Source: Paenibacillus sp.
Lineage (GTDB): Bacteria > Bacillota > Bacilli > Paenibacillales > YIM-B00363
NCBI RefSeq assembly: GCF_035645195.1
Contig: NZ_DASQNA010000010.1
Span: 1 to 64,000 of the forward strand
DNA length: 64,000 nucleotides
Direction of reading: 5' to 3'
Of this stretch, positions 27,482 through 35,435 are shown in pieces; positions within the stretch are counted from its first letter, which is position 1, and every line of letters starts with the position of its first letter. The position numbers and the translations under genes were made by a program. A model generated the notes under the pieces. It saw only the letters and a program-made list of their open reading frames with translations, did no database searches and was not told where the DNA came from.

Positions 27482-28771
27482 ATGCAAATTCATGTCATTC
27501 AACCGGGACAGTCGCTGTATGGCCTTTCGCAGGCGTACGGCGTGCCGGTGCAAACTATCGCGGAGGCGAATCAGCTGAACCCCGCCGACTCGCTCGTCGT
27601 CGGGCAGGCCGTCGTCATCCCGATCGTAGGCTCATATTATTGGCTGCAGCCGGGCGACAGCCTGTATTCCGTCTCGCGCAAGTTCGGCGTGCCGGTCGCC
27701 GAGCTCGCCGCCGTCAATCAGATCGGCCTGACTCAGACGCTGCCGGTCGGACTCCGGCTGTACATCCCGCCCCGTCCGAAGCGCGGCATCGAAACGAACG
27801 CCTACGTCGAGCCGCGGGGCGACACCGTGTCGCCGGCGCTGCAAGCGTCGTCTCGGGAAGCGGCGCCGCTGCTGACGTACCTCGCGCCGTTCAGCTTCAG
27901 GGCGCAGCGCGACGGATCGCTCGCGGCTCCGCCGCTGGACGGACTCGGCGCGATCGCCGCGTCGCAGCGCGTCACGCTGATGATGGTCGTCACGAATCTC
28001 GAGAACGATCAATTCAGCGCGGAGCTCGGCCGCATCCTGCTGAACGACAACGCCGTCCAGACGAGGCTGCTCGACAACATCGTCGGCACGGCGCGGCGAA
28101 GCGGCTTCCAGGATATCCATTTCGACTTCGAGTTCCTGCGGCCGGAGGACCGGGAGGCGTATAACCGATTTCTGACGCGTGCCGTCGAGCGGCTCCACCG
28201 CGAAGGCTTCCTCGTCTCGACGGCGCTGGCGCCGAAGACGAGCGCGGCGCAGCAAGGCGCCTGGTACGAAGCGCATGATTACGCGGCGCACGGGCGGATC
28301 GTCGATTTCGTCGTCATTATGACGTACGAATGGGGCTACAGCGGCGGGCCGGCGATGCCGGTATCGCCGATCGGGCCGGTGCGCCGGGTGCTCGAATACG
28401 CGCTGACGGAAATGCCGGGCAGCAAAATCATGATGGGGCAAAATTTGTACGGCTACGATTGGACGCTGCCGTACGTCGCCGGCGGCCAATACGCGCGGGC
28501 GCTCAGCCCCCAAGAGGCGATCGCGCTCGCGCGCCGCGAGAACGTAGCGATCGAGTACGATTATACGGCGCAGGCGCCGCACTTCACGTATTGGGACGAC
28601 GCCGGACGGACGCATGAGGTATGGTTCGAGGACGCCCGCTCCATTCAGGCGAAGTTCAACCTGATCAAAGAGCTCGGGCTGCGCGGCATCAGCTATTGGA
28701 AGCTTGGACTGAGCTTTCCGCAAAACTGGCTGCTGCTCGCGGACAATTTCACGGTGACGAAAAGAAGATAA
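27482..28771 (+). CDS. LysM-LysM-GH18 hydrolase (SleL/YaaH-like cortex or wall glucosaminidase)
   Basis: 429 residues. Two LysM repeats (HVIQPGQSLYGLSQAYGV at 4-21 and YWLQPGDSLYSVSRKFGV at 53-70) lead into a glycosyl hydrolase family 18 barrel with FDFEF, where E217 is the expected acid catalyst, and YEWGYSGG and YWKLGL near the end. The pattern matches SleL/YaaH spore N-acetylglucosaminidases that bind cortex via LysM. No signal peptide, as in spore-coat SleL. Probably acts in germination or wall turnover. GGGAGG sits ten bases before the ATG. Confidence 0.9.
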   Translation: MQIHVIQPGQSLYGLSQAYGVPVQTIAEANQLNPADSLVVGQAVVIPIVGSYYWLQPGDSLYSVSRKFGVPVAELAAVNQIGLTQTLPVGLRLYIPPRPKRGIETNAYVEPRGDTVSPALQASSREAAPLLTYLAPFSFRAQRDGSLAAPPLDGLGAIAASQRVTLMMVVTNLENDQFSAELGRILLNDNAVQTRLLDNIVGTARRSGFQDIHFDFEFLRPEDREAYNRFLTRAVERLHREGFLVSTALAPKTSAAQQGAWYEAHDYAAHGRIVDFVVIMTYEWGYSGGPAMPVSPIGPVRRVLEYALTEMPGSKIMMGQNLYGYDWTLPYVAGGQYARALSPQEAIALARRENVAIEYDYTAQAPHFTYWDDAGRTHEVWFEDARSIQAKFNLIKELGLRGISYWKLGLSFPQNWLLLADNFTVTKRR

Positions 28772-28800
28772 GCCCTCTCGGGCTGCAGCGCATTTCGACA

Positions 28801-28829
28801 AAGCCTCAAGCCTCCGCGCTTGAGGCCTT
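28801..28829 (+). terminator. Hairpin after GH18 gene (weak terminator)
   Basis: Stem of 28801-28811 with 28818-28829 and a 6-base loop, about 30 bases after the stop. No T run follows, so it may be only a 3'-end stabiliser. Confidence 0.4.
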
Positions 28830-28954
28830 GTCATGCAATCCCCGCCAATTCAAGGTTTCCCGCGAAAATTCAGGCTTTTCTTCGTTTCCGCAGTATTCGA
28901 CATAGAGGCCTTGAAACAAAATTTCATGACAATTGTAATTATTTGAAATGGGTA

Positions 28955-28983
28955 TTTACCAACGCCCACCCGGCATGTACAAT
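28955..28983 (+). promoter_or_regulatory. Candidate promoter of spo0E-like gene
   Basis: TTTACC (28955-28960), 17-base spacer, TACAAT (28978-28983), about 45 bases before the TTG start at 29029. The 120 bases to the left have no recognisable feature. Confidence 0.5.
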
Positions 28984-29028
28984 ATTGCCAATAAAGAGAT
29001 ATAAAACCGTCGGTGGGAGTGTTTAGCC

Positions 29029-29181
29029 TTGAACATACCGGAACAAATTAAGACTCTGAAGAAAGAGCTGCTTAAAGAGGCGGAGAAGCATAATCTAAAC
29101 CTTCAGCACCCTGCCGTATTAAAGCTCTCCTGCGACCTAGACGAGTTGATTGTCCTTCATATGAAATCTCATCCGCTGTAA
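29029..29181 (+). CDS. Spo0E-family aspartyl-phosphate phosphatase
   Basis: A short gene found by reading the gap: TTG at 29029, GGGAG nine bases ahead, 50 residues, stop TAA at 29179-29181. The helical-hairpin product (MNIPEQIKTLKKELLKEAEK start) carries SCDLDELIVLHM, matching the Spo0E signature SxxLDxLI. The family dephosphorylates Spo0A~P and so delays sporulation. A promoter lies just upstream. Monocistronic. Confidence 0.85.
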   Translation: MNIPEQIKTLKKELLKEAEKHNLNLQHPAVLKLSCDLDELIVLHMKSHPL

Positions 29182-29196
29182 CGAGGAATGCAAAAA

Positions 29197-29220
29197 GGGC
29201 CGCCCCTGCAAGGGCGGCCC
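29197..29220. terminator. Strong GC hairpin after spo0E-like gene
   Basis: Perfect 9-bp arms (29197-29205 and 29212-29220). The T run follows on the minus-strand reading, so it is orthodox only for leftward transcripts; for the plus-strand gene it lacks a T tail. Confidence 0.55.
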
Positions 29221-29333
29221 GACTATGTTGTCCCCCTATCAACCCCCCTCTTCCGCGTTGGTTTATGGAATCCCTCGTTCATTTTTAAGACGAGCCTCGT
29301 GACTTTGGGAGCCCAATGATTTAAAGTATCACC

Positions 29334-30194
29334 TTGGTAACCATTTCTTCCGTTAACAAGGGGGCGAACGAAATCATTTACGTCGTCAAATTCATCTACA
29401 GCTTTATCCTGCCTCCCGGGATTTTCATTGTGCTGCTGCTCATAGGCGCGTGGCGTTTGCGGAATCGCGAGAAAGCCGTTTCTTCCTTCTTATTGTTGGT
29501 TACATTCCTCTTTTATCTTTCTTCGACCGGCTTCATCGGCAATCTGCTCGTAGGGTCGCTAGAAAATAAGTACGCCCCGCCGCAAGTCGTTTCGGGCGAT
29601 GTCATCGTTGTCTTGGGGGGCGGCGCGACAAGACGCACGCCGGATGTCGACGGCGAAGGCAACCTCTCGGGACCGGCGGCGAATCGGATCATTACAGCCG
29701 CTAGAATTCATTCGAAGACCGGTTACCCGATCATCCTTTCCGGCGGCCAGGTGTTCGAAGACACTGGGAACGAGGCGGAAATCGCGGAGAGGCAGTTGAT
29801 TAGCCTCGGGGTGCCGCCTGAACGCATCATCGTCGAAAACAGATCGGTAAACACCGAACAAAACGCCGAATACGTGTCCGACATTTTGCGCAGCCGCAGC
29901 TTCAAAAAACCGATCCTCGTGACGTCGGCTTTCCATATGGAAAGGGCAGTCATTCACTTCGGCAACGCCGGCATTCAGGTTACTCCTTATCCGACGGACT
30001 ATCATGTAAGCAAAGGGACGACGCCGCACCTTCATAGCTTTACACCGACAAATTTGGATAAAACCAGTTTAGCTTTAAAAGAGTATTTGGGAATTTTCGC
30101 GGCAAGATTCCTAAAAGGCGGCGCCGCATATGCGCCGTACCGGGGACATACCTTTTATAAGGTATGGAGGGATGTCTCATGGCAAGGAGATTGA
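29334..30194 (+). CDS. YdcF/SanA-type DUF218 membrane protein
   Basis: 286 residues. Two hydrophobic segments (about 18-40 and 50-75) precede a DUF218 domain with VIVVLGGG, YPIILSGG, ENRSVNTEQNAEY and VTSAFHMERA. E. coli relatives (SanA, ElyC) affect envelope integrity; the molecular function is not settled. The start is uncertain: TTG at 29334 has no ribosome site, while an AAGGGGG just inside the frame points to a near ATC or ATT codon about 39-42 bases on. The 3' end overlaps the next gene by 16 bases. Confidence 0.85.
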   Translation: MVTISSVNKGANEIIYVVKFIYSFILPPGIFIVLLLIGAWRLRNREKAVSSFLLLVTFLFYLSSTGFIGNLLVGSLENKYAPPQVVSGDVIVVLGGGATRRTPDVDGEGNLSGPAANRIITAARIHSKTGYPIILSGGQVFEDTGNEAEIAERQLISLGVPPERIIVENRSVNTEQNAEYVSDILRSRSFKKPILVTSAFHMERAVIHFGNAGIQVTPYPTDYHVSKGTTPHLHSFTPTNLDKTSLALKEYLGIFAARFLKGGAAYAPYRGHTFYKVWRDVSWQGD

Positions 30195-30670
30195 GGGCAA
30201 GACAGCTTATGGCTAGAGGGGTGCCGATCCAAGGCGTCGTCATCGTTCTGCTCGCGATCGTGTGCTTCTTTCTGGTGAGCAAAATGTTCGGCAGCCATGA
30301 TTCGGAAGCGGCGAAGGACGTGGTCGATACGTTCTACAGTCTCGAGAAAGAAAGCAATTTTGCGGAAGCTTGGGAACTGTTCCACCCGAACATGAAGGCG
30401 AAATTCGAAAAAAATCATTATATCCAAGACCGCAATCATGTGTTCATGCAGCACTTCGGGGTAACGACCTTCGAGTACGAGCTTGGAGCCGCGAAAAAAA
30501 TGGAAGGCTGGACGATGTCTATGCAGCCCGACGCTCCGCCCATCGACGTGGTGTATCGGGTGCCCGTCGTCCAGCACTACAAGAGTAAGTTCGGTACCTT
30601 CGATCTCGTTCAAGATGTGTTCGTCGCGAAGCACGAAGGCGAATGGCTTATATTATGGTCTTATAAGTAG
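30179..30670 (+). CDS. Membrane-anchored hypothetical protein with NTF2-like domain
   Basis: 163 residues from ATG at 30179 (GGAGG eight bases ahead). One N-terminal anchor (GVVIVLLAIVCFFLVSKMF, about 20-38) is followed by a soluble region with AAKDVVDTFYSLEKESNFAEAWELFHPNMKAKF, the kind of start seen in NTF2-like and DUF4878-like domains. It overlaps the DUF218 gene, so they are probably one operon. Function unknown. Confidence 0.75.
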   Translation: MARRLRARQLMARGVPIQGVVIVLLAIVCFFLVSKMFGSHDSEAAKDVVDTFYSLEKESNFAEAWELFHPNMKAKFEKNHYIQDRNHVFMQHFGVTTFEYELGAAKKMEGWTMSMQPDAPPIDVVYRVPVVQHYKSKFGTFDLVQDVFVAKHEGEWLILWSYK

Positions 30671-30701
30671 TTGTTTTGTAACGTCCTACGGGGAGGCGCG
30701 C

Positions 30702-31283
30702 TTATACCAAATCGCACGCTTCGACCGGCATCCAATGCGGGTCCTTGCCGTCCCATTTGACGTTGCAGCCGATCGGGTTCGTGAGCGGCGTCGCCACCGG
30801 CCTGCCGGCCAGTACGTCGGCGAGCGCGTTGTCGAGATCGTTCACGGTCATCTTGCTCGTGTCGCGCGGCTGGTCAACGCCTCGGCCGGTGTACGCGAGC
30901 TTCCGGTCCGCGTCGAACACGTAGAAATGCGGGGTCCGCAGCGCCCCATACGCCTTGGCGACCTCCTGCGTCTCGTCGCGCAAATACGTCCACGGGAACC
31001 GATGCTCGCGCATCCGTTCGACCATAAGCTCGAAGGAATCCTCCGGCTTCGTGTTGACGCTGTTCGCGTTAATGCCGACGAACGCGACGCCCTGCGGGAT
31101 GTATTTCTCCGCGGTCGCGCGCGTCACTTCGTCCGAGCCGATCACGTACGGGCAATGATTGCAGGTGAAAAATACGACGAGCGCCTTCGCGTCCGCGAAA
31201 TCGCGCAGCGAATACGTCTTGCCGTCCGTCGCGGGCAGCGAAAAGTCGGGCGCCCGCTCGCCCAGGGGCAACGTGAATGCCAT
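30702..31283 (-). CDS. Thioredoxin-like (redoxin/AhpC-TSA fold) protein
   Basis: 193 residues. ATG at 31283 follows [26 protein letters not shown] and [12 protein letters not shown] place it in the redoxin group, with C41 and C44 as the CxxC pair; [18 protein letters not shown] and [16 protein letters not shown] are typical of the cytosolic thioredoxin-family proteins found in Bacillales. No signal peptide. Likely peroxide or disulfide reduction in the cytoplasm; substrate unknown. Confidence 0.85.
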   Translation of the reverse strand: MAFTLPLGERAPDFSLPATDGKTYSLRDFADAKALVVFFTCNHCPYVIGSDEVTRATAEKYIPQGVAFVGINANSVNTKPEDSFELMVERMREHRFPWTYLRDETQEVAKAYGALRTPHFYVFDADRKLAYTGRGVDQPRDTSKMTVNDLDNALADVLAGRPVATPLTNPIGCNVKWDGKDPHWMPVEACDLV

Positions 31284-31345
31284 GTCCAAGCACGCTCCTT
31301 CGTCAATGGTTTCTCCCCTATTTTTCCACAAGGGGACGCGGCTGT

Positions 31346-31873
31346 CTACCAGCCCATCCGTTCCCGCAGCTTCGTAATCTGCGCCAAATGGTGATTGCCG
31401 TGCCAAGCGTAGAGGCCCGCGTGGTTCGCGAGATCGGTCGGTCCCGAATCGGGGTGGACGAACGCGAGCGCCCACTGCTCCTCGCTCAACCCTTCCAGCA
31501 CGTTCACCCACCTGGCGTGCAGCGCGCCGAGCAGCGCAAGCGATACGCCGACGTCCATCGTCCGGGCGTCGTCCAGCTCGGCCCACCGCTCCTCACGGTA
31601 CGGCTTGATCGTCGGCCGCTCCTCCGTCAGCGCCAGCTTCAGCCGAACGACGCTGTTCATATGGCTGTCCGCCACATGGTGGACAACCTGCCGCACCGTC
31701 CAGCCGCCGGGGCGATACGGCGTCTCGAGCCGCTCCTCCGTCCAATCGGCGACCGCCGCCCGCAGCCGCTCCGGCAGCGCGGCGATCTCCGCGATCCATT
31801 CCTCCCGCTGCCGCGGCGAAGCCCCCTCCGTACGCGCGTAATGACCGATCGGATAACGCAAATCGTCCTGCAT
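31346..31873 (-). CDS. DinB/YfiT-type metal-dependent hydrolase or bacillithiol transferase
   Basis: 175 residues from ATG at 31873. The four-helix DinB fold is indicated by [20 protein letters not shown] and [15 protein letters not shown], which supply the three metal-binding His. Members such as BstA (YfiT) conjugate bacillithiol to electrophiles. It lies 62 bases upstream of the thioredoxin-like gene on the same strand, a possible small detoxification unit. Confidence 0.85.
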   Translation of the reverse strand: MQDDLRYPIGHYARTEGASPRQREEWIAEIAALPERLRAAVADWTEERLETPYRPGGWTVRQVVHHVADSHMNSVVRLKLALTEERPTIKPYREERWAELDDARTMDVGVSLALLGALHARWVNVLEGLSEEQWALAFVHPDSGPTDLANHAGLYAWHGNHHLAQITKLRERMGW

Positions 31874-31908
31874 CGCTCCAGCCCCTTCGCCATGTTTTCC
31901 CAAGTATA

Positions 31909-34173
31909 TCACGGCGCGGCGGCCGTCGGCACTCGCGCCCCCGGGGCCAAGTAAAGCGCGGGCACGACGCCGACCGCTCCCGAGGAGGCGTCCCGGTGGT
32001 AGACGAAGCCGTCTTCGCTGACGATGCGGACCATGCTCGCGCTGCTCGCGTACGGCGTCCGCAGCCAATACGGCTTGGCACCGCCCACGCCCGTCCCATG
32101 TCCGCCCTTCGCCGGCGCGAGGCCGCGTTCGATCGCGTACCGCGACAGCTGCCGGACGTCGAGCAGAAACACCGCGTCCTCGGTTTCGCGGAAGTACGCT
32201 CTCGCGTAATTTTGCTCCGCCCGCGCCGGCACGCTCGACCAATACAGCGGCTGATCGCCGCCTTGGCTGCGCCCTTTGTCCGCGGCGGCCACCGCGTTGA
32301 CGAGCCGCGCGGGCTGGATGAGACGGCGCTCCTCCGGCGAGAACGCCTCGGCGAGGAACGGCCCGTTCAGCCAGCGGCGCACGTCGGACGTCTCCCAATC
32401 GTTCGAGCCGTAGTCGTCCGCGCCGCCGCCGGGCAGCCGCTCGTCCGACGCATCGAAGGGCATCGCCGCGACGGCGCCGTGCGCCCACAGCAGCGCCCCC
32501 TCCTCGGCATCGACGCGCAGCACCGTCCAATAGAGCGGCTCCCCGCGCCATGCGCCGAATCGGACGAGGACGCCCGGCTCAAGCGCGGCCGGCGCGCCGG
32601 CGGGCTGCGCTCGAGGAAGCCCGGCGCCGCCGGCCAGCGCGAGCGCAAGCGCCGCCGAGAGCGCCGCGGCCGCCGCCGCCCCTGCCGCCGCCCGCGCTCG
32701 CGTCGTCCGCGGCACGCGAACCCGCCCGACGCACCAGGCGACACCCGAAACGAGCAGCAGGTCGAAGCAGACCGAGAACAAAAACATATGCTTCTGCAAG
32801 TCGGCTTCGCCGTTGCCGAGCACCGGCACCGCGAGCTGCAGCGCCGCCGTCCCCCACAACAGGGCAAAGCCCAACAGGGCGACGCCCGTCCGGGCATCCT
32901 TCGACGGCGCGCGCAGCCATCCCCATGCCCGGTACAGCAGCCCCGCCGCATACAGCGCGAACGCCGCCGCGACGATGCCGAACGCGGAGCCCGCCGCCTG
33001 CTTGCGCGCCCGCTCCCACAGCGACAGCCGTTCCGCGAACTGGAACCGCTCCCGCTCTTCGTCCGGCTCGTAATTGCCCAAGTACGACGGACGTAAGTAG
33101 ACGGCGTTCTCCGCCGACAGACGCAGCTTGGCAATCAAGCGTTCAGGGTGCTTCAAATAAAAGAGCGCGATATCTCCATACGTCGCGCGCTCGTACACCG
33201 CCTTCGAGAACGCTTCCCCATATATGTCGTACGGGGCGTCCGGCATGTAGCCGTGGGTGCCCGCCAGCGCCGCGTACTCCGGCGGAAGGCCGAGCTCCGC
33301 CGCATCGGCCGCCGGGTTCGGCGAGTCCTTCAGCACCCCGTAGAAAATCGCCTGGTAATGGTTCACCTGCTGCATCCACAGCGGCGTCTTCGCCAAAAAC
33401 CAGACGGAGAACGCGAGCAGCGCCGCGCTGCCGGCTGCGATCATAAGCCGGGAGCGGACGTCCTTGCGCACGAACAAGAACGACGCGCTGAAGAGCGCCC
33501 CCAACAGGCCGACCGGCGCATTGGCGACCTTAGCGCCCGTAAACAAAAACCAGGCGGCGAAATACAGCGCGATCGGCAGACGCGCATTCGGCGCGCCGTG
33601 CAACATCCACGCGGCGCAGCCGAAGACGAGCGTCGCCGAGGCGAGAATGACGGCTTCGCCGTAGAGGGAATGAAAATAGAGGACATATCCCGTGTCGCAC
33701 AGCATCAGCAGGGCAAGCAGCCCGTACGCGAGACGCGTGCGGAAATTGCCCGCATACGACGTCATCAAAGCGAGGCCAACCGCATGCAGCAACACATACA
33801 AAACCCCGAGGAACCGAATATCGAAGACGGTCGGATCCCCTCCCGCAAGCCGCTTCGCCGCATCGTTCAGCAGCATCGCCGCTTGGATGACCGGAAATTG
33901 CGAGCTGACGTAGCCGAGCTCGTTGTCCACGCCAGGGTCGACGATGCGGCGAACCGCAGTCCGCCAATCGTCCGTCGCCGAGGCACCTGCGATCGCGTAC
34001 TCGCGGTAGGCGTGGAAGTAGCGGGGATGCTCGTTCGGGACAAGGCCGAGCGGCTGCGCCACGCGGGCGTAGTCGCTGTTGTCGGCCAGCCCGACGAACG
34101 GCGGAAGGAACAGCGTCGCGGACAAGACGACAGCGTAAACCAAGAATGCGAGCAAGAAACGCTTCCGTTGCAT
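31909..34173 (-). CDS. WsfD-like glycan membrane protein fused to a C-terminal DUF6273 domain
   Basis: 754 residues. Residues 1-520 carry about ten hydrophobic segments and the N-terminal FVGLADNSDYARVAQPLGL and later YGEAVILA motifs of the WsfD type (glycan hexose transferase named from S-layer glycan clusters). The last ~230 residues are soluble and begin after an Ala-rich membrane segment; they show DYGSNDWETSDVRRWLNG, YWLRTP and GVVPALYLAPG, the DUF6273 pattern related to formylglycine-generating folds. The fusion is the notable point. Inferred: cell-surface glycan transfer with an external domain of unknown role. Confidence 0.75.
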   Translation of the reverse strand: MQRKRFLLAFLVYAVVLSATLFLPPFVGLADNSDYARVAQPLGLVPNEHPRYFHAYREYAIAGASATDDWRTAVRRIVDPGVDNELGYVSSQFPVIQAAMLLNDAAKRLAGGDPTVFDIRFLGVLYVLLHAVGLALMTSYAGNFRTRLAYGLLALLMLCDTGYVLYFHSLYGEAVILASATLVFGCAAWMLHGAPNARLPIALYFAAWFLFTGAKVANAPVGLLGALFSASFLFVRKDVRSRLMIAAGSAALLAFSVWFLAKTPLWMQQVNHYQAIFYGVLKDSPNPAADAAELGLPPEYAALAGTHGYMPDAPYDIYGEAFSKAVYERATYGDIALFYLKHPERLIAKLRLSAENAVYLRPSYLGNYEPDEERERFQFAERLSLWERARKQAAGSAFGIVAAAFALYAAGLLYRAWGWLRAPSKDARTGVALLGFALLWGTAALQLAVPVLGNGEADLQKHMFLFSVCFDLLLVSGVAWCVGRVRVPRTTRARAAAGAAAAAALSAALALALAGGAGLPRAQPAGAPAALEPGVLVRFGAWRGEPLYWTVLRVDAEEGALLWAHGAVAAMPFDASDERLPGGGADDYGSNDWETSDVRRWLNGPFLAEAFSPEERRLIQPARLVNAVAAADKGRSQGGDQPLYWSSVPARAEQNYARAYFRETEDAVFLLDVRQLSRYAIERGLAPAKGGHGTGVGGAKPYWLRTPYASSASMVRIVSEDGFVYHRDASSGAVGVVPALYLAPGARVPTAAAP

Positions 34174-34301
34174 CGGCCCCTCCGAACATGGTTTTTCCTC
34201 CTAGGATTTCCCTTCCGTCCGCGTTCCAACCGCACGGCGAAGAAGCCGCCGGCGGCGCCGGCGGCTTTCTCAATGCGCGAGGCGTACTGCCTCGCAGCGC
34301 G

Positions 34302-34826
34302 TTACTTTCGCAGCTGCACGAGCAGCTCGTCGAGTCGATCCCACGTCTCGCCGATCCCTTGCAGCATGCCCATGTCGAGCACCTTCTGCAGGTCTTCCGC
34401 CGATGCATATCGAGTGCGGTTAAGCAGCTTCGTCTTGCCGTTCTCCTCGACGAACTCGATCGTAGAGATCGAAATAGGCATCCCTTCCACCGGATTCCCT
34501 TCCGAATCCGCAAAATAATCTTCCATCACGATCCGCTCCGGCTCCACGATTTCGAGATAAATCGCTTTGCCCCATGCCTCCATGCCGTAAAAGCCCTCTT
34601 GCCGTTCGTCCTCGCATTTCATGCAATATAACCAGGAGCCGCCCGGACGAAAGTCGACGTTGCATACCGGCAGCGTCCAGCCCCGGGGTCCCCACCAATG
34701 CTTCAAATGCTCTGGTTTCGAGAACGCTTCGAAGACGAGCGCGCGAGGCGCGTTGAACGTCCGCTCCAATATGAGCTCCGTGCCCTCCACCCGATGCGTC
34801 ATTTGCGATGTTCCGTTCGTCATCAT
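34302..34826 (-). CDS. SRPBCC/AHSA1-type protein
   Basis: 174 residues; ATG at 34826 with AGGAGG six bases ahead. The AHSA1 signature RTFNAPRALVFEAFSKPEHLKHWWGPRGW is at about residues 18-46, with DFRPGGSWLYCM and LDMGMLQGIGETWDRLDELL at the C-terminus. This helix-grip fold binds hydrophobic ligands; members are often paired with ArsR regulators, but none is next to it here. Function unknown. Confidence 0.9.
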   Translation of the reverse strand: MMTNGTSQMTHRVEGTELILERTFNAPRALVFEAFSKPEHLKHWWGPRGWTLPVCNVDFRPGGSWLYCMKCEDERQEGFYGMEAWGKAIYLEIVEPERIVMEDYFADSEGNPVEGMPISISTIEFVEENGKTKLLNRTRYASAEDLQKVLDMGMLQGIGETWDRLDELLVQLRK

Positions 34827-34977
34827 TCCATTCCTCCTGAAAGTATATGATTTCCCTCGACGCCTCCCGCCGGACTTCCCGTTCGTTCTCGTTGTATTCT
34901 TAATATACTGAAAAGGGAATATTCCTGTCAAGGAATATTTACAGTAAGACTTCTATCAATGTAGGGACGATCCAAAC

Positions 34978-35168
34978 AAAATAACGGAATTCATTGTCCG
35001 CTATTTTCAAAGAACCCCCGTACAAGGCGAAATAACGGAACGAGTTGTCCGCTAAACCGTGGTTGTACGACTTTTCGCGCCGTATTTCGCCAAATAACGG
35101 ACGCCTAGTTCCGCTATCGGGGTTCATTTCGGTCCAAACCGCAAAATAACGGACAACTCGTAACGCTA
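34978..35168. repeat. Four degenerate palindromic repeats with core ATAACGGA...TCCGCTA
   Basis: Copies begin at 34978, 35030, 35092 and 35143. Cores ATAACGGA start at 34981, 35032, 35094 and 35146 (spacing 51, 62 and 52). Each ends in TCCGCTA or a variant, so copy 1 folds as AATAaCGGA...TCCGcTATT. Copies 3 and 4 have decayed right arms. The unit is REP-like and non-coding; it lies in the 600-base gap between the AHSA1 and helicase genes. Confidence 0.75.
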
Positions 35169-35177
35169 TGCGAAAAC

Positions 35178-35211
35178 GAAAAAGCGACGGAGCAAAAGGC
35201 TGCCGTCGCTT
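35178..35211 (-). terminator. Intrinsic terminator within GH43 remnant tail
   Basis: Arms 35182-35190 and 35203-35211 (perfect 9 bp, 12-base loop), followed by five T on the minus strand. It would have ended the former GH43 gene. Confidence 0.75.
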
Positions 35212-35214
35212 CAT

Positions 35215-35353
35215 CAACTATACTGCTTTCAACCGGTCGATCGTCGAGCGTCTTGTCCGGCCTATGCAGCGCCAAGGACAGCCGTCCGTCGAACGCGCGG
35301 AACATCATGCCGTGCCCGCCGTCGCTCTCGTAACAGCGGCTCGCTCTGCTCAA
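35215..35353 (-). pseudogene. C-terminal remnant of a glycosyl hydrolase family 43 gene
   Basis: The minus-strand frame reads YESDGGHGMMFRAFDGRL then SLALHRPDKTLDDRPV (about 35320-35235), matching the conserved GH43 end GGHGMxFxxFDGxLxLxLHxPN...ERP. No start codon, upstream catalytic part or ribosome site is present: the fragment begins right after the helicase terminator. The frame then runs through the terminator at 35178-35211 instead of stopping. This is what is left after deletion of an arabinanase or xylosidase gene. Confidence 0.6.
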
Positions 35354-35382
35354 AAAAAGGCGAACCCCTTTCGGAATTCGCC
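35352..35382 (-). terminator. Terminator of DEAD-box helicase gene
   Basis: GGCGAA (35359-35364) pairs with TTCGCC (35377-35382) with further pairing inside; seven T follow on the minus strand. Confidence 0.8.
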
Positions 35383-35435
35383 CATTGGCACCGCGTTCGC
35401 CGAAGACGGCTGTACGCAGCGCGGGGGACGGCGCT

